Source of the DNA: Enhygromyxa salina
GTDB lineage: Bacteria; Myxococcota_A; Polyangia; Nannocystales; Nannocystaceae
Reading direction: 5' to 3'
DNA: 64,000 nucleotides
Assembly: GCF_002994635.1 (NCBI RefSeq)
Contig: NZ_PVNL01000051.1
Location: 62,001-126,000, forward strand
Each line of letters starts with the position of its first letter. The stretch's first letter is position 1. Below the pieces are notes generated by a model, which was not told the origin of the DNA, searched no databases, and was given only the letters and a program-made list of their open reading frames with translations. Both the position numbers and the translations under genes were made by a program. Of this stretch, positions 17,297 through 24,502 are shown piece after piece.

Positions 17297-18046
17297 TCAG
17301 ATCAGCGGGCTCTTGAACATCGGTCGCTTGGGCGTATGGATGCCCATCTGCGCGTAGCTCTGGCGTAGATACGAGACCGAGAGCGCGTCGGGGTCGACGG
17401 CCGCGCCCGCTCGCCACGCGCTGACGGCCGCGCGCCACAGCCCGACCGCCGTCGGTCCCGGGCTGACGATGCTCTGCGCGCGCATGGACGTGGGCAGCTG
17501 GTCCGCGTAGGGCAGACACCCCGGCCCGAGCGGGGTCACGTCAGCGCCGCGGTGGTCGGGCGACAGGCTCGCAATCAACGCCGCGAGCTCGGTGACCTGC
17601 TCGTCGTCGAGCGGCTCGATCGTCGCGCCCACATCAAATAGCGCGCCGTAGACCTGGTCGCGGCGGGCGTCGAGCAGCGCGAGCACCCGGCCGTCGCGGC
17701 TCGTCGAGCCCGCGAGCGAGGCCAGGGTCGAGACCGGCACGGCGGGCACGCCAAGCCCGATCGCCAGGCCCTTGGCGGTGGCGACGGCGACCCGAGAGCC
17801 CGTGAACGTGCCGGGCCCGCGGCCGCACGCGATCACAGCGAGCTGCGCAGGCCCGATGCCCGCCCGCTCGAGCGCCGCGCCGAGCCGCAGGTGCAAGCGC
17901 GCCGACGTCTGGCTGCCCGGATCCTCGGACTCGTCTTCGATCACCAGCTCATCGCGCGGGTGGTCATCGTCATCCGGCGAGCTGACACGTCCAAGCGCCA
18001 CGCAGGTGCGCGGGGCGGAGGCGTCGAGGCACAGCATCCATCGCAT
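17297..18046 (-). CDS. tsaB: tRNA threonylcarbamoyladenosine biosynthesis protein TsaB
   Basis: 249 aa. TsaB is the non-catalytic ASKHA-fold partner of TsaD in making t6A at position 37 of ANN-decoding tRNAs. Supporting motifs are the N-terminal MLCLDASAPRTCVALG and the signature IACGRGPGTFTGSRVAVATA (GPGSFTGxR in the family), then KGLAIGLGVPAVPVSTLASL and LLDARRDQVYGALFD. There is an insert rich in Asp/Glu near residues 24-45, longer than in E. coli. The start lies nine bases after the rseP stop, so the two probably share an operon. It converges with the pseudokinase gene, one base apart. Confidence 0.92.
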   Translation of the reverse strand: MRWMLCLDASAPRTCVALGRVSSPDDDDHPRDELVIEDESEDPGSQTSARLHLRLGAALERAGIGPAQLAVIACGRGPGTFTGSRVAVATAKGLAIGLGVPAVPVSTLASLAGSTSRDGRVLALLDARRDQVYGALFDVGATIEPLDDEQVTELAALIASLSPDHRGADVTPLGPGCLPYADQLPTSMRAQSIVSPGPTAVGLWRAAVSAWRAGAAVDPDALSVSYLRQSYAQMGIHTPKRPMFKSPLI

Positions 18047-18055
18047 CGGCGTCGC

Positions 18056-19717
18056 TCAGTCCATCCAAAACCGCATCACGTCGTTGCGCAGGGCGATCAA
18101 CATCAAGAGTAAGATGACGACCAGCCCGATCGCGCTGGCGATCTCGCGGGCCCGCTGGCCGAGCGGCTTGCGGCGGATCGCCTCGATCGTGAAGAACAAC
18201 AGGTGGCCACCGTCGAGGATCGGGATCGGCAGCAGGTTCACGAACGCCAGGTTCAAGCTGATCAGCGCCATCAGCATCAGGAACTCGGTCGGCCCCTGCT
18301 CGGCGGCGGTGCCCGCAAACGCAAAGATCCCGACCACGGAGCTGAGCTCTTCGACGCCGCGCTGCAGCGTGATCATCTGGCGCAGCGCCGTCCACATCAT
18401 CTCGAGCATGTAGACGGTCTCGCCCCACGAGGCCCGGGTCGCGTAGGTGAAGCGCCCCCGGATCGGCTCGAGGTCTGGCGCCTGGCTGATCCCGTACGGC
18501 TCGGCGCCCAGGAACAGGTAAGTGAACTCGGTCTTGTAGATGTCCTTGCGGGTGCGCAGGTCTTGCTTGACCGTCAGCTCGCGCGGCTCGCCGCCGAGCG
18601 ACTGGACCAACAGCTTGACGGGCTTGTCCTGCGCACGATCGAGGATGTTGGCGATCGACTCCCAGCGCGTCACCGGCTGGCCGTCGATCTCGATCACGCG
18701 GTCGCCCGGCAGCAACCCGGCCCGGGCGGCCGGCGAGTCATGGTTGACCGCGCGCACGAAGGTGTTGGCGGGCAGCACCCCGGTCGGTGAGCTCGCTGGC
18801 GCCCCCGGCAGCCCGCGCCCGCGAGCCTCTTGCCGGGGCAGCAGCTGGGCGTGGTTGCTCTCGAACCACAGCAGCGTGCCCAGCTGAAACGCTGTCGCGT
18901 GGGGCCGCAGGTAGGTCAGTCGGACCAGCGAGTCGGGCGGCGTCGCGACCAGCGCCTGCAGCTCTTCGATCGTGCGCACGGGCTCGCCCTCGATCGAGGT
19001 GATCACATCGCCAGTCCGCAGCCCACCTTCGTAGGCAGGTGAGGTCGGATCGACGATGCCGATCTGCGGCGCATAAAAGTGCCCGTAGACACCCAGCACA
19101 CCGCGCGGCTCGGGGACCCCGAGCGGGTTCTTCACGAAGGTCCGCCGCGGGGTCACGAACCGCTCGACTCGCTTGCCCTGCTTCTCGATCTCGATGCGCA
19201 GCTCGAGGTCTGGCGAGGCCGCGACCTTGGTCTGCATCTCTTTCCACGAGCGGACGTCGTCGCCGTCGATCTCGACGATCCGATCACCCGGCTCGAGCCC
19301 CGCGAGCGCGGCGGCCGAGCCATCGAGCACCGTGCCGATCACCGGCGGCGGCTGCAGGGCGTGGGTCAGGAAGAAGAAGAAATAGAGCAGGATCGGGACG
19401 ATCAGGTTGGCGATTGGACCGGCCGCCAGGACCAGGTAGCGAGCCCACAGCGGCTTGTTGGACAGCGCCCGATCGCGGTCCTGCTCGGGTATCTCCTCGT
19501 GGGGGTTCTGCCCGAGCAAGGACACGTAGCCACCCAGGGGGATCGGCGCCAGGCAGTACTCGGTCTCGCCGATCGTCCGGCGTAGCAGCGGCGGCCCAAA
19601 CCCGATCGAGAACCGCCCGACTTTGACATCCACGAGCTTGGCGGCCAGCAGGTGGCCGAGCTCGTGGATGAAGATCAGCGGTCCGATCAGGAGAATGAAG
19701 GCCAGGATCTTGGTCAT
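18056..19717 (-). CDS. rseP: site-2 intramembrane protease RseP with three PDZ domains
   Basis: 553 aa from the ATG at 19717, about 100 longer than E. coli RseP. Zinc-site motif HELGH (His18, Glu19, His22) lies in the first membrane helix, and FVNLLPIPILDGGHLLF (NxxPxPxLDGG) lies in the third. YCLAPIPLGGYVSLLGQ is also conserved. Between them are three PDZ-like units: ~GTVLDGSAAALAGLEPGDRI, ~IVDPTSPAYEGGLRTGDVIT and ~AVNHDSPAARAGLLPGDRVI. E. coli RseP has two. It cleaves anti-sigma factors or signal-peptide remnants within the inner membrane. It is upstream of tsaB with a nine-base gap. The third PDZ unit and a disordered spacer before it (~residues 295-325) explain the extra length. Confidence 0.92.
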   Translation of the reverse strand: MTKILAFILLIGPLIFIHELGHLLAAKLVDVKVGRFSIGFGPPLLRRTIGETEYCLAPIPLGGYVSLLGQNPHEEIPEQDRDRALSNKPLWARYLVLAAGPIANLIVPILLYFFFFLTHALQPPPVIGTVLDGSAAALAGLEPGDRIVEIDGDDVRSWKEMQTKVAASPDLELRIEIEKQGKRVERFVTPRRTFVKNPLGVPEPRGVLGVYGHFYAPQIGIVDPTSPAYEGGLRTGDVITSIEGEPVRTIEELQALVATPPDSLVRLTYLRPHATAFQLGTLLWFESNHAQLLPRQEARGRGLPGAPASSPTGVLPANTFVRAVNHDSPAARAGLLPGDRVIEIDGQPVTRWESIANILDRAQDKPVKLLVQSLGGEPRELTVKQDLRTRKDIYKTEFTYLFLGAEPYGISQAPDLEPIRGRFTYATRASWGETVYMLEMMWTALRQMITLQRGVEELSSVVGIFAFAGTAAEQGPTEFLMLMALISLNLAFVNLLPIPILDGGHLLFFTIEAIRRKPLGQRAREIASAIGLVVILLLMLIALRNDVMRFWMD

Positions 19718-19929
19718 CGCGCAGCTGCGAATTCTGCGCACGTCGGCGGGGTTGCCGACACGGCCGAGCCTTCATAGTCGAAGCGAGCGAGCAGGGCCAT
19801 TGTACCCCGCGGCGTGGCCAGCAACATGGGGCGCTTTGCCTCAGTTGATGGCCCGCTGTTCCCGCGCGCGCGCCCGATCAGCGGTCAGACAATTAGCGCC
19901 TCCGCGGTAGCACAGGTAGCATCACGCCG

Positions 19930-20661
19930 TTGGCGCGAGCGCAGAAAGTCGAGTCGGCGCGGCTCACGATGGACATCCTCGACGACCTCGAGGAGGAGAT
20001 CGAGCTGCTCAAGGTCGCGTACGAGCGCTACTTCAACGGCGTGGATCGGATCCCCCCGCGCCGGGAGCACGACGCCGTCAAGCTGCACGTCCGCAACATC
20101 GAGCGGATGCGCGGCGGCGTGACGGCGCTGCGCTTCCGCACCCAGACCCTCAAGGCTCGGATCGTCACCTACGAGCACTACTGGACCCGGATCCTGCGCC
20201 AGATCGAGCAGGGGACCTTCAAGCGCCTGCTGGCCGTGTCCGCCCGGCGCGAGCACGAAGCCCAGCGGCGCCGGGCCGAGGAAGAGGGGAGCGCCGCGGC
20301 ACAGAGCGGGGTCCGGACCGTCGTCGACCCCAACCAGAGCGGGGTCCGGCCCAAGCTCGATCGCAACGCGGCGACGGCTTCGGGGACGGCTTCGGGGCGG
20401 GGCGCGGCGAGCCGCCAGCTGCCCTCGGGTGTCGACTCGCGCGAGGCTCGGGATCTCTTCAAGCAGTTCGTCGCAGCCAAGAAGGCCGCGGGCGAGTCTG
20501 TCAGCGGTCTCACCTACGGTCGCCTGGTCGACAAGCTGGCGCGAGAGGTGCCCAAACTACAAAAGAAACACGGCGACGAAATCCGCTTCGAGGTCGACAC
20601 CTCTGGCGGCAAGGTCCGCCTCCGGGCCCGCAAGCGTCGCTCGGACCAGAAGGCCTCGTAA
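19930..20661 (+). CDS. MXAN_5187-like coiled-coil protein
   Basis: 243 aa from a TTG at 19930; an ATG at 19969 (DILDDLEEEIELLK) is an equally good start. The N-terminal ~100 residues are charged and helical (EEIELLKVAYERYFNGVDRI, then IERMRGGVTALRFRTQTLKA) and look like the conserved part of a family best known from Myxococcus (MXAN_5187). A low-complexity linker follows (QSGVRTVVDPNQSGVRPKLD). The C-terminal ~70 residues (FKQFVAAKKAAGESVSGLTY, then EVPKLQKKHGDEIRFEVDTS) are a compact conserved domain with a basic end. No signal peptide or membrane segment is present. Function is unknown; the basic C-terminus would allow nucleic-acid binding, which is speculation. Confidence 0.65.
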   Translation: MARAQKVESARLTMDILDDLEEEIELLKVAYERYFNGVDRIPPRREHDAVKLHVRNIERMRGGVTALRFRTQTLKARIVTYEHYWTRILRQIEQGTFKRLLAVSARREHEAQRRRAEEEGSAAAQSGVRTVVDPNQSGVRPKLDRNAATASGTASGRGAASRQLPSGVDSREARDLFKQFVAAKKAAGESVSGLTYGRLVDKLAREVPKLQKKHGDEIRFEVDTSGGKVRLRARKRRSDQKAS

Positions 20662-20664
20662 GAA

Positions 20665-20895
20665 AGAAAGCGAAGCGTTCCCCAGGCAGCCCCGACCTCG
20701 AGCCCGAGCGGAGCGAGGGTGGCGACGCGCGCGGAGGCGGAGCCGAGCACGGGTCGCGTCGGGGCTGCCTGGGGTACAAAAGAAAGCGAAGCGTTCCCCA
20801 GGCAGCCCCGACCTCGAGCCCGAGCGGAGCGAGGGTGGCGACGCGCGCGGAGGCGGAGCCGAGCACGGGTCGCGTCGGGGCTGCTTGGGGCACAG
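20665..20895. repeat. tandem pair of 116-bp hairpin-forming repeat units
   Basis: Two nearly identical units start at 20665 and 20781 (both AGAAAGCGAAGCGTTCCCC). Each is bounded by a 17-bp inverted repeat: CCCCAGGCAGCCCCGAC at 20680-20696 and 20796-20812, paired with its complement at 20758-20774 and, with one mismatch, 20874-20890. Each unit can therefore fold into a ~95-nt hairpin. No convincing gene is present in the 339 bp between 20661 and 21001. This may be a MITE/REP-like element or an unusual terminator; it has no T-run. Confidence 0.85.
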
Positions 20896-21000
20896 CAGCC
20901 TGGACGGATCTCTCCAGAGCTGGTTCACTCCAGCCGCGTGGACGGGCGGCTGAATCCCTCCCATCGTTCCGCGTCTGAGCCCCCCGACAAGAAGAGGTAC

Positions 21001-21747
21001 ATGATGCGAACCTACTTTTCATTGGCCATGGTCTCTGTCCTCGCGCTCGCCGGTTGTGCGAAGAAGCAAGTTGACGAGACCCAGAATCCCGACGGCGTCA
21101 CCGATGCTGATGGCTCGGGCGACTCCGACTCCGCCTCATCAGGCACCAGCCGCGCGCGAGGATCCACGGCGACCCGCAGCGGCGGACGCAACACCAAGGC
21201 CCGCAAGGTCACCTCCAAGAAGCCGCCTCGCCCGATCGTCGTCCCCGACGAAAATGGGGGCGAAGAGGGGCCGAACGGGCTGCTGGCCGAGGGCTTCGCC
21301 GTCGCCGCCGTGAGCGCCGTCCCTGACTTCAGCACCCTCGGCGAGCCATCGAGCAGCTTCGTCGTCGCCAACCTCGACTTTGACGAGGACGACGCCGCCA
21401 ACGGGTTCCCCGGCGATCCAAGCTTGACCTCCAACTACGCGCTCCGGTTCTCCGGATCGATCAACATCACCGAAGAGGCCGAGTACGAGCTGTGCCTCCA
21501 CAGCGACGACGGCTCGCAGCTGCTGCTCGAGGACACGCTGCTGGTCGACAACGACGGCGTTCACGACGGCGCCGTCGAGACCTGCGAGCTGCTGTACCTC
21601 GCGCCCGGCGAGTACAGGCTGGAGATCCGCTACATCCAGGCTGACGGTCCGCTGATGACGATGCACTTCGCGTGGTCGATGGACGGCGGCGACAAGGTCA
21701 TCGTCCCGACCGAGGTCCTGTTCAAGCCGGACGGCACGGCCGGCTAG
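21001..21747 (+). CDS. PA14-like domain lipoprotein
   Basis: 248 aa from the ATG at 21001, chosen because GAAGAGG lies four bases upstream and the next codons encode a short signal peptide ending LALAGCAKK, a good lipobox. Residues ~25-80 are a Ser/Thr/Arg-rich linker. From ~95 a beta-rich region contains NYALRFSGSINITEEAEYEL, then CLHSDDGSQLLLEDTLLVDN and YLAPGEYRLEIRYIQ. This is the core of the PA14 domain, a carbohydrate-binding or adhesion module. The protein is probably anchored in the outer membrane and binds a glycan. It follows the tandem hairpin repeats and is followed by two stem-loops. Confidence 0.82.
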   Translation: MMRTYFSLAMVSVLALAGCAKKQVDETQNPDGVTDADGSGDSDSASSGTSRARGSTATRSGGRNTKARKVTSKKPPRPIVVPDENGGEEGPNGLLAEGFAVAAVSAVPDFSTLGEPSSSFVVANLDFDEDDAANGFPGDPSLTSNYALRFSGSINITEEAEYELCLHSDDGSQLLLEDTLLVDNDGVHDGAVETCELLYLAPGEYRLEIRYIQADGPLMTMHFAWSMDGGDKVIVPTEVLFKPDGTAG

Positions 21748-21824
21748 TCCCCTGCAATTGAGATAGCTTCCAGGGGACACGGAGGGCGAAGCCCGACCGC
21801 AGGGGAGGGGCTGTGAAGCCCCTC
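21747..21824. terminator. two stem-loops between convergent genes
   Basis: GTCCCCTG (21747-21754) pairs with CAGGGGAC (21771-21778) over a 16-nt loop. GAGGGGCT (21805-21812) pairs with AGCCCCTC (21817-21824) around the tetraloop GTGA. They lie between the ends of the PA14 lipoprotein gene and the convergent lipoprotein gene at 21843. The position suits bidirectional termination; neither is followed by a T-run, so the call is tentative. Confidence 0.4.
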
Positions 21825-21842
21825 ATCAAAATCTAGCCCCGG

Positions 21843-23150
21843 TCACTCCAAGCACGCGACGTGCACGACCTGCGGCGGCGCCTGCTCGCGCCGCAACAAC
21901 AACTGCCCGACCCCGGCGACTTCGAAGTCGATGAGGTCGGGCAGCGCAATTATGTCGTGCGTGGTCCACAGCGACCAGCCGCCGGGGTCGATCAGCGGGA
22001 CCCCCCGCAGCACGCCGTCCTCGACATCGAGCATCACGCCCTGATCCGCGAGCTGCACGAGCTCCCCCTTGCCGTCGAAGGGTAGGGGATCACGCAGCGG
22101 AATGGAGACGTCATCGATCGTATCGAGGCGCAGCAACAGCGCGTCGTCCTCGAGCAGCTCGTTGCGCACGTGGAGCTGAATCGAGTACGGGTCCTGGGTG
22201 ACGGTCACCGGGCCCAGCGAGACTGGGACCGTGTGAACCCACAGCGAGCGCAGCGTCACCAGGCGCGCGGTCGGACCACTGGCGGTGAGCCGCATGTCGA
22301 GCAGGGCCACGTCGGACAGCGGCGCCATCTCCTGGCCGGGTGGCGCGTTCGGGATGGGTGGCGCTGCGAACACGCGCAGCTGCGTGAAGCCGATCGGGAC
22401 CCTCGACGTGTCGGGGAGCGGCGCCGAGCCGCCGGCGCCGATCAGCGGGAGCCAGTACGAGAACACGAGCGCGCAGGCGGTCGGATCGACCTGCGCGCAA
22501 GGATCGAAGGTCAACGCCCAGCTGGTGCCGAACTCCAGCGTGTCGCGCTCGAGCTCGAGCAGACCGATCGACAGGCCCGGGTTGGGGCTGCAGTCGGGGA
22601 TTGCGAGCAAGTAGGGGCGCCCGTCCGACAGCAACAGGCTGCGCGAGTACTGAGTGGGGCAGCTGTCGCTCGGATCCTGGATTGGAAAGTTGCCGAGCAT
22701 CCCGTTGCTCGCGGCCACGCCCAGCTCGGGCGCCAGCCGACGCAGGATCGCGGCGTTGCCCGCGTGGCTGAGCACCCACGCTTCGCCCGGCAGCGCGCCC
22801 GCGCGCATCTCGACGTGATCGGGATCGGCCGTGAAGCTGCCAAGCTGTACGCTGGGAGTTGGGGCTTCGGTCGCGCTGGCCGGGACTCGGACGATCGCGA
22901 GCACCTGCAGGTTGTCGTCATTGACGATCGTCGTCAGCGCCCAGCCGCCGGCCGAGCCTGGGGCGTCGCTGATGAAGCGATGCAGCGGGCCGTCGAGCTC
23001 GAGCTGCTCATGCACGACGGTCACGCACGCGCCGTTCGGCGCGACGATCGCGTCGAGATCAAACGGCTCCCGCGGATCTTCGCACGCCGACGCGAGCAAC
23101 CCGAGGACAGCCAGTCGAGCCAGTCGAGCCAGAGCGCTCGCGCGACTCAT
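21843..23150 (-). CDS. putative lipoprotein, unknown function
   Basis: 435 aa. The start overlaps the bioA stop by four bases (ATGA). The N-terminus RASALARLARLAVLGLLASA followed by CEDP is a signal peptide with a lipobox. The rest is a large beta-rich extracytoplasmic domain without a family I recognise, with paired Cys (DSCPTQYS, PDCSPNP, DPCAQVDPTACALVFSY). Such Cys-containing lipoproteins with little outside similarity are common in Nannocystaceae. Coupling to bioA and a kinase gene is probably transcriptional convenience. The codon for the second Arg-Leu group sits in a 9-bp repeat at 23108-23130. Confidence 0.65.
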   Translation of the reverse strand: MSRASALARLARLAVLGLLASACEDPREPFDLDAIVAPNGACVTVVHEQLELDGPLHRFISDAPGSAGGWALTTIVNDDNLQVLAIVRVPASATEAPTPSVQLGSFTADPDHVEMRAGALPGEAWVLSHAGNAAILRRLAPELGVAASNGMLGNFPIQDPSDSCPTQYSRSLLLSDGRPYLLAIPDCSPNPGLSIGLLELERDTLEFGTSWALTFDPCAQVDPTACALVFSYWLPLIGAGGSAPLPDTSRVPIGFTQLRVFAAPPIPNAPPGQEMAPLSDVALLDMRLTASGPTARLVTLRSLWVHTVPVSLGPVTVTQDPYSIQLHVRNELLEDDALLLRLDTIDDVSIPLRDPLPFDGKGELVQLADQGVMLDVEDGVLRGVPLIDPGGWSLWTTHDIIALPDLIDFEVAGVGQLLLRREQAPPQVVHVACLE

Positions 23151-24502
23151 CGGGGCATGACCTCGTCAATGACCTCGCTCGTGACCTCGGCGAGACGGCT
23201 GAGCGCGGCCGCGTCGATGTTGAGCGCTGGCATCCAGTAGATCGTGTCATGGAGCGGGCGCAGCAGCACCTGGCGCGCGAGCGCGGCCTCTCGCAGCGCC
23301 AAGCTCAGGCGCCCGTCGGCGGGTCCGCGCGCGCGGTCGAGGGTGAGCGCGCCGACCAGCCCCGCTTGCCGGCTCTCGATCACCTGCGGATGTCGGTCCG
23401 CGAGCTCGCGCCGCAGCGCCGCCATCTGGGCGACCCGCTCGGGCAAGCGATCGAGGGTGCGCTCGGCCTCGAACACCTCGAGGCTGGCGAGCCCCGCCGC
23501 GCAGGTAATCGGGTTGCCCGTGAAGGTATGGCTGTGGGCGAAGGATCGCGCAGGATCGCCCTGAAATGGCGCTTCGAACCCAGCGCGGATCAGCGTGGCC
23601 GCGAGCGGCAACACGCCGCCCGACAGACCCTTGCTCAGGCACAGCAGATCCGGGGCACGCCCCGCCCACTCGCTGGCGAACAGCTTGCCCGTGCGCCCAA
23701 ACGCGACGGCGATCTCGTCGGCGATCACGTGGATGTCGAGCCGTCGGCAGGTGTCGACGAGGCGCTGATAGAACCCGACCCCGAACATGTTCATCCGGCT
23801 GGCGCACTGGATCAGCGGCTCGACCACGAGCGCGGTCAGCTCGTGGGCGTGGGCCTCGAGCAGGGCCACCGCCCGATCCGCCTCGGGGGTGTCCGCGCCC
23901 AGGCCGTAGCCACCGCCGGGCTGAAGATCCGCGTGCTCATGGGCCGGAAAGCTCGGGACCGGCAGGTACAGCGCGTCATGCAGCAGCGCCGAGAACGGCT
24001 CGCGCCAGGCCTCGCTGCCGCACACCGACAGCGCGCCGAGGGTCTCGCCGTGGTAGCTGCGCTGCAGCGCCGCGAACCGCCGACGCCGAGGCTGGTCCGT
24101 GAGCACCCGCGACTGGTAGCTGAGCTTGAGCGCGACCTCGACCGAAGCCGAGCCGCAGTCGCTGTAGAACACCTTGCCGTAGTGGACCTGCTCGTCGCGG
24201 GGCGCGAGGGCGAGCAGCCGCTCCGCCAGCTCGATCGCTGGCTCATGGGTGAACCCGGCGAACATCACGTGGTCGAGCCGCGCGACCTGACGCTGGATCG
24301 CCGCCACGATGTGCGGGTGGCCGTGGCCGTGGATCGACGTCCACCACGAGCCGATCCCGTCGAGGATCTGGCGGCCGTCTTCGTCGGTCAGCCACACGCC
24401 GCGCGCCGAGTGGATCGGCAGCGGGGGCGTGCGCTCGAGGTCGCCGAAGTGGGTGGCGGGGTGCCAGAGCACCGCCTGATCCCGCCTGCTGAGCTCGCTC
24501 AT
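23147..24502 (-). CDS. bioA: adenosylmethionine-8-amino-7-oxononanoate aminotransferase
   Basis: 451 aa. It is a PLP enzyme that uses S-adenosylmethionine to convert KAPA to DAPA in biotin synthesis. Diagnostic strings are LWHPATHFGDLERTPPLPIH near the start, GIGSWWTSIHGHGHPHIVAA, YHGETLGALSVCG and the PLP site CLSKGLSGGVLPLAATLIRA with the Schiff-base Lys. FAHSHTFTGNPITCAAGLAS matches the BioA rather than the ornithine aminotransferase branch. The start overlaps the upstream kinase stop and the stop overlaps the downstream lipoprotein start, so all three are translationally coupled. No other bio gene is nearby. Confidence 0.92.
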   Translation of the reverse strand: MSELSRRDQAVLWHPATHFGDLERTPPLPIHSARGVWLTDEDGRQILDGIGSWWTSIHGHGHPHIVAAIQRQVARLDHVMFAGFTHEPAIELAERLLALAPRDEQVHYGKVFYSDCGSASVEVALKLSYQSRVLTDQPRRRRFAALQRSYHGETLGALSVCGSEAWREPFSALLHDALYLPVPSFPAHEHADLQPGGGYGLGADTPEADRAVALLEAHAHELTALVVEPLIQCASRMNMFGVGFYQRLVDTCRRLDIHVIADEIAVAFGRTGKLFASEWAGRAPDLLCLSKGLSGGVLPLAATLIRAGFEAPFQGDPARSFAHSHTFTGNPITCAAGLASLEVFEAERTLDRLPERVAQMAALRRELADRHPQVIESRQAGLVGALTLDRARGPADGRLSLALREAALARQVLLRPLHDTIYWMPALNIDAAALSRLAEVTSEVIDEVMPR

